From positions 1-34,574 of the forward strand of contig JAFGAV010000106.1 in assembly GCA_016933515.1 (NCBI GenBank): 34,574 nt of DNA. The letters run 5' to 3'. The notes below the pieces were generated by a model, which saw only the letters and a list, made by a program, of their open reading frames with translations, made no database searches and had not been told where the DNA came from. A program made the translations under genes and the position numbers. How positions within the stretch are numbered: the stretch's first letter is position 1; each line of letters starts with the position of its first letter. The DNA comes from Candidatus Aminicenantota bacterium. Lineage in GTDB: Bacteria > Acidobacteriota > Aminicenantia > Aminicenantales > JAFGAV01. Below are positions 1 to 7,198 of this stretch, one piece after another.

Positions 1-14
1 GCGGCTCGAATCGC

Positions 15-1001
15 TTAATGCCTTTGCGGGCCGTGAGTTTTGAGGTGCCAGCGCCAGGCCGTGCGGAGGATCGTTTCGAGATCGGAGAGTTCCGGTTTCC
101 AGCCGAGGGCCCGTTCCGCTTTCGTCCGGGAGGCGACGAGGAATGCGACGTCTCCGGGGCGGGGAGGACGGCGGATGAACGGGATCGGCCGGCCGGCCAC
201 CTCCTCTGCTTTTTTGATAACTTCCAGGACGGAGTGGCCGCGGCCGGTCCCGAGATTGAGAGCATCGCTTCGCCCGCCTGAGGACAGGTTTTCCAATGCC
301 AGGACATGAGCCCGGGCCAGGTCCGTGACATGGACGTAATCGCGGACGGCCGTGCCGTCGGGAGTGGGAAAGTCCGTTCCGTAAAGACTCAGGCCGTCGT
401 TTCGCCCCAGAGCCGAAAGCAGAACGTTGGGGATCAGATGGGATTCCGGGTCGTGCATTTCTCCCAGCTCGCCCTCGGGATCGGCCCCCGCGGCGTTGAA
501 GTAGCGAAGGGAAATCGACTGCAGACCGTAGGCCCGGTCAAAATCCTCCAAAATATTTTCAAAAAACAGCTTGGTCCGGCCGTAGGGATTGACCGGCCTT
601 AGGGGATGGGTTTCATCGATGGGTGTCTCCCGAGGCACGCCGTACACGGCGGCGCTCGAGGAGAAAACGAATCTTTTCACTCCGGCTTCCCGCATGGCCT
701 GGAGGAGGTTGAGGCCGCCGACGAGGTTGTGCGCGTAATAGGTTTGCGGGTCGGCGACGGATTCCCCGACTTCAATCCGCGAGGCGAAATGGAGGACGGC
801 TTGAAATTTCTCCCCCTCGAAAGCCCGACGCAGGGCCGACGGATCGGCCAGGTCGGCCTCGATGACCACCCGGGACCGGACGAGCTCCCGGCGCCCCGTT
901 GAGAAATTGTCGAGCACGACAGGATCGTGTCCCGCCCGCGCGAGGGCCTTGACCGTATGGGAGCCGACATATCCGGCTCCGCCCGTAACGAGCACTTTCA
1001 C
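15..1001 (-). CDS. galE: UDP-glucose 4-epimerase (GalE)
   Basis: Extended short-chain dehydrogenase/reductase that interconverts UDP-glucose and UDP-galactose in the cytoplasm, feeding cell-surface polysaccharide synthesis. The 328-aa product has the NAD-binding loop GGAGYVG at residues 7-13, the Ser-rich strand FVFSSSAAVYG near 111-121, and the catalytic pair in YGRTK (Tyr140, Lys144). Its length is normal for the family. The ORF track starts it about 70 codons too early. The GTG at 999-1001 fits the family N-terminus (VKVLVTGG), has GGAGGGAG just upstream, and overlaps the stop of the upstream nucleotidyltransferase gene by 4 nt (GTGA), implying translational coupling. Other NDP-sugar epimerases are possible, but the overall sequence is typical GalE. 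Confidence 0.93.
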   Translation of the reverse strand: MKVLVTGGAGYVGSHTVKALARAGHDPVVLDNFSTGRRELVRSRVVIEADLADPSALRRAFEGEKFQAVLHFASRIEVGESVADPQTYYAHNLVGGLNLLQAMREAGVKRFVFSSSAAVYGVPRETPIDETHPLRPVNPYGRTKLFFENILEDFDRAYGLQSISLRYFNAAGADPEGELGEMHDPESHLIPNVLLSALGRNDGLSLYGTDFPTPDGTAVRDYVHVTDLARAHVLALENLSSGGRSDALNLGTGRGHSVLEVIKKAEEVAGRPIPFIRRPPRPGDVAFLVASRTKAERALGWKPELSDLETILRTAWRWHLKTHGPQRH

Positions 1002-2449
1002 CGTTTGCTCCCTCCGCGGAGGAGGCCCCGCGCGGCCTTGAGGCCGCCGGCTTTGTCCTCGAAAGCGTTGTCGAGCTGCATTTTGTAAAGCGCTTTGAGA
1101 ATTATTCCCATTTCCGGGCCGGGTGAAACGCCCAAAGGGATGAGGTCCCGGCCGAGGATCAGAGGCTTGATGGTGTCCCGGGATACCCGGAGCTCCTCGA
1201 ATTTTCTCAGCGTCCAACGGGCGGCGGCGTCAAGACCTCTGACGGGCCGGGGGCTGCGGCCCGCTCGGTCCGCGGCGTCCAGGAGGACCAGAAGCTCGAT
1301 TTCGCCACCCGCGTCGTGGGCCAGGCGGTTGAAGGCTTTGCGGGTCACGCGCCTGCGGTTCTGCCAGATTTCCGCGACGCGGTGGTGATGACGGACAAGA
1401 AGCAGCGCCGCCTTTCTCAGGTCCCGCCCGTTCCAAGAGAAGATTTTAAGGCGGTCGAAAGCCCGGCGCGCCGCGGCCTCGCCGCGGACGTCGTGTCCGA
1501 TGTTGGTCAGCACCATGCGGCCGCGCTTGTACTCCCATGCGGAGGCCTCGGGTTTGCCCGCATCGTGGAACAGGGCGGCCAAAAGAAGGACGAGCGCTCT
1601 CTCCGGAGGAAGTTCGGATTTGCGCGCCAGGCGGGAGGCTTGGTCCAGGGTGAGAAGCGTGTGATGCCAGACCGTATGGTTGCCGTAGGCGTCGCTCTCG
1701 GGGTGGAAGACCGGATCGTGAATGGCCAGGGTCAGCGCGTAGATCTCAGGCAGAAACTGCTTCAACGCGCCGAGGCGGAACAGTTCCGCCAGGCCGACAG
1801 ACGGCGCTTCCGATCGGAGGAGCAGCTTGAAGAGCTCGTCGGAGACCCGTTCGACGCTCAGGCCGGAGAGGTCGATGCGCTTTGACAGATCATAAATTTC
1901 GGGAGCCGGGGCGAAACCCAGCACGGACGCGAAGCGGGCCGCCCTCAGGACCCGCAGGGGGTCCTCGGGAAAAGCCTCCGCGTTCGTGACGCGGAGAATC
2001 CGCTCGGCGATGTCTTTCCGGCCCTGGAAAGGGTCGATGACAAGGCCGTCGCTGAGTCTGAGGGCGATGCTGTTGCAGCGGAAATCCCGACGCTCGAGGT
2101 CTTTCTCCAAGGGAAGAAAGGGGTCGGCCGATACGGCGATGTCCTTGTGGCTTCGGGCGCTGCGGGAATGAACCGCCCTGTCGAGGCGGGGAAGCGCCAG
2201 ATCGTAGGTCCGGCCCCCCCGGGTGAACTTGATCACGCCGAAGCTGCGGCCCACGAGATTCACGCGGCCGCGGGACTCGAGCTTCCGCACGACGGCCTCC
2301 ACGGGATGGCGCGTGACGAGGAGATCGACCTCGTCCGAAGCCCTTCGACGGATGAGGTCGCGGACGTAGCCGCCCACGGCGTGGACATCCGGGCCGAAGA
2401 GCCTGACGAAGAGCTTCTTGTCGGGGAAATCCGCATGTCGCACGGCCAT
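998..2449 (-). CDS. CCA tRNA nucleotidyltransferase / poly(A) polymerase family protein with HD domain
   Basis: Class II nucleotidyltransferase expected to add or repair the CCA end of tRNA, or to add poly(A). The 483-aa product shows the motif GGYVRD near residue 26, the RRDFRCNSIAL motif, and the FPEDPLRVLRAARFA segment that follows the catalytic head. A C-terminal HD phosphohydrolase-type domain follows (HHTLL, then LFHDAGK). The start is placed at ATG 2447-2449 because GGAGG lies 6 nt upstream; the ORF-track start seven codons earlier lacks this. The catalytic DxD that follows GGxVRD by about eight residues in this family reads EVD here, so the first Asp is replaced by Glu. The gene overlaps galE. 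Family assignment is firm; CCA versus poly(A) activity cannot be decided from the sequence. Confidence 0.88.
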   Translation of the reverse strand: MAVRHADFPDKKLFVRLFGPDVHAVGGYVRDLIRRRASDEVDLLVTRHPVEAVVRKLESRGRVNLVGRSFGVIKFTRGGRTYDLALPRLDRAVHSRSARSHKDIAVSADPFLPLEKDLERRDFRCNSIALRLSDGLVIDPFQGRKDIAERILRVTNAEAFPEDPLRVLRAARFASVLGFAPAPEIYDLSKRIDLSGLSVERVSDELFKLLLRSEAPSVGLAELFRLGALKQFLPEIYALTLAIHDPVFHPESDAYGNHTVWHHTLLTLDQASRLARKSELPPERALVLLLAALFHDAGKPEASAWEYKRGRMVLTNIGHDVRGEAAARRAFDRLKIFSWNGRDLRKAALLLVRHHHRVAEIWQNRRRVTRKAFNRLAHDAGGEIELLVLLDAADRAGRSPRPVRGLDAAARWTLRKFEELRVSRDTIKPLILGRDLIPLGVSPGPEMGIILKALYKMQLDNAFEDKAGGLKAARGLLRGGSKR

Positions 2450-2472
2450 GAACGTCCTCCGAAAACGCACCT

Positions 2473-2481
2473 ATTTTAGCA
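2473..2481 (-). promoter_or_regulatory. Extended -10 promoter for the nucleotidyltransferase-galE pair
   Basis: Minus-strand TGCTAAAAT (TGn plus TAAAAT) is an extended -10 element that would start transcription about 20 nt before the ATG at 2449. No good -35 is seen at the expected distance, which is tolerable for extended -10 promoters. Confidence 0.5.
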
Positions 2482-2564
2482 CACTTCGACCGCACGAGGG
2501 ACAGGAGGCCCGGACGCGCACGAACCCGTCGAGACCGCGGGGCGCGGACCGCGGCCGTTTGCGC

Positions 2565-2593
2565 TTGTCCGCGAGGGAAAATTCGTGTATTCT
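2565..2593 (+). promoter_or_regulatory. Sigma70-like promoter for the LEA14-like gene
   Basis: TTGTCC and TATTCT are separated by exactly 17 nt, about 20 nt upstream of the ATG at 2614. It is divergent to the minus-strand promoter near 2475. Confidence 0.5.
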
Positions 2594-2613
2594 TTTGGCC
2601 TTCGGCGGAGGCC

Positions 2614-3468
2614 ATGAAGAGATTCGTTTTCCGGACAATCGCACTCCTGGGGATTCTCTTCTTCCTCGTCCCGCCGGCCGAGGCGCGGTCGCTCAAGAAA
2701 GACCTCAAAATCTCGCTCCGGGAGAGACGGGTCATGGACCTCAGCCCGGAAGGCCTCACGCTTGCGTTCATCCTTGAAGTGGCCAACGCCTCTTCCGAAC
2801 CCTGTTGGCTTACGGGCTACGATTACCGTGTCATCGCCGAAACGTCCGAGTACTTCCGCTTGAACAAGACGCTCGATCCCCCTCTGGGCGTCGCGCCTTC
2901 CGGACGGACGCTCATCGCCTTGCCGGTGAAATTCACCTATCTCTACGTGGGGCGGACCGTTTCCGGGCTCCTCGAACGGGAAAAATTCGGATGCACGCTC
3001 GTGGGCGGGCTTGTGTTCTCCTCCCAGATCGGGAGGCGGGGGGAGCGTCTGAACGTGGCCTTGACGGGCGACATTCCCGTTTTCCGGGGATTCCGGATCG
3101 CCGCCGGGCCGCTCGAAATCCGCGCCTTGTCCGTCGGCGGGGCGGACCTCTCTTTCCGGGCGGAATTCCGAAACGAAAGCGCCTTCGGTCTGGAGGTCGA
3201 GTCCATTCGCTACCGGCTGGACCTGGCCGGGGTGCGGGTGGCCGAGGGAATCGCGCGCAGCGGCCCCGTCGCTCCCGCAGGCTCGGCCGTCCTGGCCTTG
3301 CCGCTTCTCCTCGAGTTTTTCGAAATGGGCGCCGACCTGTTTCCGATTCTCCGGAATTCCGAGGCGGACTTCAGGCTGTCCGGAGAGCTTTTGTTCCGGA
3401 CGGCGTGGGGAACGCATGCCGTTCCCTTTGAAGAGAAGGGCCGGGTGCCCATCCGCCGGCCCGGCTGA
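2614..3468 (+). CDS. Exported protein with two LEA14-like (WHy-type) domains
   Basis: 284-aa protein with a classical N-terminal signal peptide (MKRFVFRTIALLGILFFLVPPAEA). There are then two successive beta-rich units of about 120 residues. Each starts with a strand pattern typical of LEA14/water-stress domains, first around LSPEGLTLAFILEVANAS and again around VGGADLSFRAEFRNES. The repeated 'function of X in the asymmetric N-rich strand' pattern is the basis of the call. The expected site is the periplasm, and no lipobox is visible. Molecular role unknown; the family is linked loosely to desiccation or stress. The GGAGG sits only 2 nt from the ATG, closer than usual, but the signal peptide makes this start convincing. 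A glycosyltransferase gene follows 15 nt downstream, probably co-transcribed. Confidence 0.65.
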   Translation: MKRFVFRTIALLGILFFLVPPAEARSLKKDLKISLRERRVMDLSPEGLTLAFILEVANASSEPCWLTGYDYRVIAETSEYFRLNKTLDPPLGVAPSGRTLIALPVKFTYLYVGRTVSGLLEREKFGCTLVGGLVFSSQIGRRGERLNVALTGDIPVFRGFRIAAGPLEIRALSVGGADLSFRAEFRNESAFGLEVESIRYRLDLAGVRVAEGIARSGPVAPAGSAVLALPLLLEFFEMGADLFPILRNSEADFRLSGELLFRTAWGTHAVPFEEKGRVPIRRPG

Positions 3469-3483
3469 TCGGTTGCGCCGGAT

Positions 3484-4338
3484 ATGATCTCCGTGATTCT
3501 CCCTACTTACAACCGCGCCTCCTATCTGGCCGAAGCGCTGGACTCGGTTCTGGGACAGGATTATTTCGAGATCGAGCCGTCACCCCGTCCGATCGAGGTC
3601 CTGGTCGTCGACGACGGCTCCGAGGACGACACGGCGGCCGTCGTCGAGCGATACGGCGGCCGGGTCGGATATCTGCGGCGTCCCCACCGGGGGGTGAGCG
3701 CCGCCCGAAACGCCGGCCTCGAACGGGCGCGGGGAGAATTCATCGCTTTCCTCGACTCGGACGACCTGTGGTTGAAGCCCAAACTTCGGGCCCAGATGAG
3801 CTACCTGGAAGCGTTCCCCGGGGCGCTCATGTGCGGAACCGAGGAGATGTGGCTTCGGAACGGCGTGAGGATCAACCCCGGGTTCAGGCACCGCAAGCCT
3901 TCGGGCTGGATCTTTGAAAAAGTCCTCCCCCTATGCCTGCTCAGTCTGTCCTCGGCCGTGTTTCGGCGCAAGGTGTTCGAGGAGCTCGGGGGGTTCGACG
4001 AGACGCTCCCGGAGTGCGAGGATTACGACTTCGGACTGCGGCTCGCCCTGCGCCATCCCCTCCATTTTCTCTCCACGCCCCTGATCGTCAAGAGAGGCGG
4101 GCATCCCGGCCAGCTCTCGAGCCGATGGGGACTGGACCGGCACCGAATCCGGGCGTTGATCAAACTTCTCTCCGCGGGCTTGGATTCGGAGAAAGAGGCG
4201 ATGGTCAGAAAGGAGCTGGCCGCCAAGTGCCGAGTGTTCGCCGCCGGCCTGGCCAAAAGAGGAAAAGCGCGGAGGGCGGAATTTTATTTCCGTTTGGCGG
4301 AAAACCCCCGCGCCGTGATTTTCGAGGAGGTGACATGA
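3484..4338 (+). CDS. Family 2 glycosyltransferase
   Basis: GT-A-fold inverting glycosyltransferase (GT2, cytoplasmic or membrane-associated) that would transfer a sugar from an NDP-sugar to a glycan acceptor. Visible motifs are SVILPTYNR at the N-terminus, VLVVDDGSEDDT (UDP-binding Asp), GVSAARNAGLERARGEFIAFLDSDDLW (the DxD-type metal site), and a C-terminal ECEDYDFGLRLAL acceptor/catalytic region. The 284-aa length is ordinary. The donor and acceptor cannot be deduced. The ATG has no clear Shine-Dalgarno sequence, so coupling to the upstream gene (15-nt gap) may help translation. Its stop overlaps the nitroreductase start (ATGA). Confidence 0.9.
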   Translation: MISVILPTYNRASYLAEALDSVLGQDYFEIEPSPRPIEVLVVDDGSEDDTAAVVERYGGRVGYLRRPHRGVSAARNAGLERARGEFIAFLDSDDLWLKPKLRAQMSYLEAFPGALMCGTEEMWLRNGVRINPGFRHRKPSGWIFEKVLPLCLLSLSSAVFRRKVFEELGGFDETLPECEDYDFGLRLALRHPLHFLSTPLIVKRGGHPGQLSSRWGLDRHRIRALIKLLSAGLDSEKEAMVRKELAAKCRVFAAGLAKRGKARRAEFYFRLAENPRAVIFEEVT

Positions 4339-4886
4339 CCGTACTGGAAGCCATTCAGAAAAGACGCAGCGTTCGAAAGTACCGGCCGGATTCCGTTCCC
4401 GAGGAGGTCCTGAGGCGCGTGCTGGAAGCGGCACGCCTGGCGCCCTCCGGCAAGAACCTCCAGCCCTGGCGGTTCATCCTCGTCCGCTCGGCGGAAACCA
4501 AAGAGCGCCTGGCCCGCGCCTCGGCCGACCAGACGTTCATCGCCGAGGCGCCGCTCGTTGTCGTCGCCTGCGCCGATCCGGAGTCCAGCTACGCCCGGAT
4601 GGGGCGCTATATGAAATCCTGGACGGTGGACGTCGCCTGCGCCCTGGAACATCTCATGCTCCAGGCGGCGGCCGAAGGATTGGGAACGTGCTGGATCGGC
4701 GCCTTCGAGGAGGGGGCCGTGAAGGCCCTCCTCGATGTTCCGGACGGAATCAGAGTCCTGGCCCTCACCCCCCTCGGCTACCCGGCCGATGATCCGGATT
4801 TCGGAGGCCGCAAGCGCCTGGAAGAAATCGTCTTTTACGAGAGGTATGGATCGTTCAAAACCAGTAATTCAAGCCGATGGAAATGA
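4335..4886 (+). CDS. Nitroreductase family protein (FMN-dependent)
   Basis: 183-aa flavoprotein of the nitroreductase superfamily, using FMN and NAD(P)H; the true substrate is unknown. The N-terminus AIQKRRSVRKYRPDSVPEE is the hallmark FMN-phosphate-binding RRSxRxY segment, followed by ARLAPSGKNLQPWRF. The second flavin-contacting stretch AAAEGLGTCWIGAF and the C-terminal GYP (LTPLGYP) are present. The ORF track begins about 130 codons too early. The correct ATG at 4335 has GAGGAGG 4 nt upstream and overlaps the glycosyltransferase stop by 4 nt. The 3' end runs 32 nt into the convergent beta-barrel gene on the other strand. Confidence 0.92.
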   Translation: MTVLEAIQKRRSVRKYRPDSVPEEVLRRVLEAARLAPSGKNLQPWRFILVRSAETKERLARASADQTFIAEAPLVVVACADPESSYARMGRYMKSWTVDVACALEHLMLQAAAEGLGTCWIGAFEEGAVKALLDVPDGIRVLALTPLGYPADDPDFGGRKRLEEIVFYERYGSFKTSNSSRWK

Positions 4887-5616
4887 AAAGAGAGCTCAAG
4901 TCGAACGGTTCGAATCCCTGAAGCCATTCGGTCAGCTCGCCCGTCCCGGAGAACACCTTGACCTCCCCCTGGAGGGTGATCCTGTTGCCCACGACATACT
5001 GGATGCCGCCGGCGAAATGGTATCCCAGACTGAGCCGATTGCTTTCGCGGGACAGGGCCGAGGGCATGACGCCGTAGGCCTCGGTGTCTCCGTAAACGGG
5101 ATCGCTGAGAATCCATTCGTCGGAGAAGTCGATGATGTCGCCGTCCAGACTCACGGACCAGAGAAAGAGGCTCAGGCCGCCGCTGACGTAGGGAATCAGG
5201 CTTGACCGTCTTCCGAGGGGCGTGATTTTCAAGCTTGCCTGCATGGGCGTCACCGACACCCGGAAGGAGTGGATGAGGTCGAAATCCCCACCATAATCGA
5301 GCGGCACGGCGAACACGCCCTGACCCAGAATGCTGATTCCCTCGTAATCGACGTAATATCCGGCCTTATTTTTTTGGTAAGAATCGAAGCCGACCACCAG
5401 GCTGAAGTTCTTGGAGAAGAAAATTTCGTAGTCGAAGCCGAAGGCCGAGGACTGGAAATTGGATTTGGCGAAGCTCATCTGGTCGAATTCGATCTGCCAC
5501 AGGTCGCTTTCGGCTGACGGGAAGAAGGACCCGACACGGATGGTGACCGAGTTGCCCAAAGCAGGCGTCGCGGCCAAAGCCGTGACGAGGATGATGGACA
5601 GCGCGAGCTTTTTCAT
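4855..5616 (-). CDS. Outer-membrane beta-barrel protein of unknown function
   Basis: 253-aa protein with a signal peptide (MKKLALSIILVTALAATPALG), then alternating hydrophobic/polar strands rich in Tyr, Phe and Gly. The terminal strand SLFISIGLNYWF ends in Phe, the BAM-recognised C-terminal signature. The pattern resembles small 8- to 10-strand OmpA/OmpW-like porin-type barrels. Start ATG 5616 has AGGAGG 5 nt upstream; the ORF-track start is 33 codons too early. The 3' end overlaps the convergent nitroreductase gene by 32 nt. A specific function or substrate is not visible. Confidence 0.75.
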   Translation of the reverse strand: MKKLALSIILVTALAATPALGNSVTIRVGSFFPSAESDLWQIEFDQMSFAKSNFQSSAFGFDYEIFFSKNFSLVVGFDSYQKNKAGYYVDYEGISILGQGVFAVPLDYGGDFDLIHSFRVSVTPMQASLKITPLGRRSSLIPYVSGGLSLFLWSVSLDGDIIDFSDEWILSDPVYGDTEAYGVMPSALSRESNRLSLGYHFAGGIQYVVGNRITLQGEVKVFSGTGELTEWLQGFEPFDLSSLFISIGLNYWF

Positions 5617-5635
5617 GTTTTCCTCCTGCTGAGAC

Positions 5636-5761
5636 TTAAGCAAAAAGCGTGCCATATGCCTCCGCCGCCCCCTTTGAGGTTTCCCCGGCGCCCGGATGTG
5701 GCCAAAATCGGTCAAGTGTCCCCTCCTCGGACATCCCCTCCCGTTTCCTTTTATAACCCAT
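5636..5761 (-). CDS. Possible small ORF of 41 codons, unrecognised
   Basis: Short reading frame starting MGYKRKREG and ending GTLFA, with a plausible Shine-Dalgarno GGAGG 5 nt before its ATG. It lies 19 nt upstream of the beta-barrel gene on the same strand. The composition is charged at the N-terminus, with no signal peptide or recognisable motif. It could equally be an untranslated leader. Confidence 0.22.
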   Translation of the reverse strand: MGYKRKREGMSEEGTLDRFWPHPGAGETSKGAAEAYGTLFA

Positions 5762-5905
5762 CCTCACCTCCCGGGCAAGTTTCGACCGGGCTTTTTTGCA
5801 GCCGTGGCTCGTCCGGCTCCATGACGTTTTGTGTGGTCCTTGAGCGTGAGCATTGGCCCTCAGACTGGAATTCATCACACAATGCGTCATAGAGCCGATT
5901 CGTCT

Positions 5906-5933
5906 TTGACTTCCTTCTCCGGCCTGTGATAAG
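5906..5933 (+). promoter_or_regulatory. Sigma70-like promoter for the 171-aa helical protein
   Basis: TTGACT, 16 nt, then GATAAG preceded by TG-T (extended -10). An alternative -10 is TAAGAA with 18-nt spacing. The predicted start lies about 18 nt before the ATG at 5958, which has a GGGAGGG ribosome-binding site. Confidence 0.55.
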
Positions 5934-5957
5934 AAACCTTCGGAAGGGGAGGGACCC

Positions 5958-6473
5958 ATGCCCATCATTCAAGGCGACATTTTCCTGAATGCCGAGCGAA
6001 GCCACGAACTGTTCCGCAAAGCCATCGGAGTTTTTGAGGAATATCTCAAAGAAAAAATCCCGGCCAAGGCTCCGGAATATTATCAAGCCCGCAACTTCCT
6101 GAAAGAGGGGCAGTCCCTCTACGAGGACATCCTAAAAAAGGCCAAGGCGCTTCTCGGCCCGGTTCCGCCGTATTCCCCTCCGGACTACGAGCAGCAGCGG
6201 ACTCGGACCCTGGCCGAGAACAGGATCGTCGTCAGCGGACGGACTCCCGACGAGCTCCGCGACGAGCTCCTGGCCGACGAGTTCGTCGGGAAGCTCATGA
6301 CGGCCGGTGAAGTCGACGATTACGTGAAGACGCATTTCCAATCCCAATCGACCGGCAAAAGGAAACTGGCCAACATCAAAGTCCGCATGATTCTCGACGC
6401 TTTGAAGGCGCTCTCGATCCGGGGGCTGGAACTCAAAATCGAAGCCCAGAAGCGCTTTCAAGCCGGGGACTGA
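5958..6473 (+). CDS. Uncharacterised mainly alpha-helical cytoplasmic protein
   Basis: 171-aa protein that I do not recognise. It has no signal peptide or membrane segment. The first 70 residues look like two or three amphipathic helices (AERSHELFRKAIGVFEEYL, then a second helix ending in EDILKKAKALLG). A Pro-rich linker PVPPYSPPDY follows. The C-terminal half, RTPDELRDELLADEFVGKLMTAGEVDDYVKTHF, is highly charged and helical. A good promoter and the Shine-Dalgarno GGGAGGG support it as a real gene. It is followed 46 nt later by tsaC, so the two may be co-transcribed. No function is proposed. Confidence 0.75.
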   Translation: MPIIQGDIFLNAERSHELFRKAIGVFEEYLKEKIPAKAPEYYQARNFLKEGQSLYEDILKKAKALLGPVPPYSPPDYEQQRTRTLAENRIVVSGRTPDELRDELLADEFVGKLMTAGEVDDYVKTHFQSQSTGKRKLANIKVRMILDALKALSIRGLELKIEAQKRFQAGD

Positions 6474-6519
6474 GGGGGCGTCGAAGAAAGCCTTCCGGTT
6501 CCGCTCAGGCCGACGACTC

Positions 6520-7158
6520 ATGAAAACGGCTTTTCTGAAGATTCCGCCGGCGGCGGTTTTCCCTCGGGCGATCGGACACATCGCCCGGACCATGAGAAAC
6601 GGCGGTTTGGTCGTTTTTCCTACGGACACGTTTTACGGCCTGGGCGGTGACGCGCTGTCCGCCGAGGTCATAAGGGAGGTCTACGGCCTGAAACGCCGGG
6701 AGGCCTCCAAGCCCCTGCTCGTCCTGATTGAGGGAATCGAAATGGCCGCGGAGCTGGCGGAGGACATCCCGCCCCTGTTTTGGAGGGCGGCCGAGAAGTT
6801 CTGGCCCGGTCCTTTGACCGTGGTTCTCAAGGCTTCCCCACGCGTGCCTCGGGAGCTCGGCGCGGGAACGGGAACGATCGCCATGCGTCTTCCGGACGTT
6901 CCCTGGCTGCGCGAACTCGTCCGGGAAACCGGTTTCCCGGTCATCGCCACAAGCGCCAACGTCGCGGGGGCCGGCGAAATCAACGACGGCCGGGAGGCGA
7001 AACAGGTGTTCGACGGCCAAGTGGCCCTGATCGTCGACGGGGGGCGGACGCCGGGCGGGCCGCCGTCGACCGTCCTCGACCTCACCGCTCCGGCGCCGAA
7101 AATCCTCCGCCGGGGCGCCGTGCCTGAAGACTCCATCCGGGAAGCCCTCGGCGTCTGA
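6520..7158 (+). CDS. tsaC: L-threonylcarbamoyladenylate synthase (Sua5/YciO/YrdC family)
   Basis: Makes threonylcarbamoyl-AMP from Thr, bicarbonate and ATP, the first step of the universal t6A37 tRNA modification. The 212-aa product carries GGLVVFPTDTFYGLGGDA, the basic segment VYGLKRREASKPLLVLI (the KRxxxKP nucleotide site), FWPGPLTVVL, and the Ser-Ala-Asn motif ATSANVAGAG. It has only the YrdC domain, without the C-terminal Sua5 extension, so it is TsaC-sized. The ATG lacks a strong ribosome-binding site; the family N-terminus is variable, so the exact start is somewhat uncertain. Partner genes tsaB, tsaD and tsaE are not in the window. Confidence 0.93.
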   Translation: MKTAFLKIPPAAVFPRAIGHIARTMRNGGLVVFPTDTFYGLGGDALSAEVIREVYGLKRREASKPLLVLIEGIEMAAELAEDIPPLFWRAAEKFWPGPLTVVLKASPRVPRELGAGTGTIAMRLPDVPWLRELVRETGFPVIATSANVAGAGEINDGREAKQVFDGQVALIVDGGRTPGGPPSTVLDLTAPAPKILRRGAVPEDSIREALGV

Positions 7159-7159
7159 G

Positions 7160-7181
7160 GCTCGTCTCTGAGAAGACGAGC
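7160..7181. terminator. Hairpin between convergent tsaC and metG
   Basis: An 8-bp stem GCTCGTCT/AGACGAGC with a 6-nt loop sits directly after the tsaC stop, 17 nt from the metG stop. There is no T-tract, so it is only a candidate bidirectional terminator or mRNA 3'-end stabiliser. Confidence 0.35.
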
Positions 7182-7198
7182 GAGTGTCTTTAAGACGG

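Larger units (their letters stand above)
5617..5957. other. Divergent intergenic region with one weak small ORF
   Basis: 341 nt separate the beta-barrel gene (minus) from the helical unknown gene (plus). It holds a promoter for the latter, a possible 41-codon minus-strand ORF (5636-5761), and a 5-bp CCCGG/CCGGG hairpin followed by T6 at 5770-5796. The hairpin faces the plus strand, where no gene ends nearby. I see no RNA gene here. Confidence 0.6.

Noticed and set aside
1890-2786. 298-aa minus-strand ORF
   Set aside because: Alternate frame of the nucleotidyltransferase gene running into the promoter region.
4900-4925. GGTTCGAATCCC, resembling a tRNA T-loop
   Set aside because: The flanking bases do not form a T-stem or cloverleaf, and the stretch encodes part of the beta-barrel protein.
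5770-5796. 5-bp hairpin followed by six T, terminator-like
   Set aside because: Stem too short, and no plus-strand gene ends near it.
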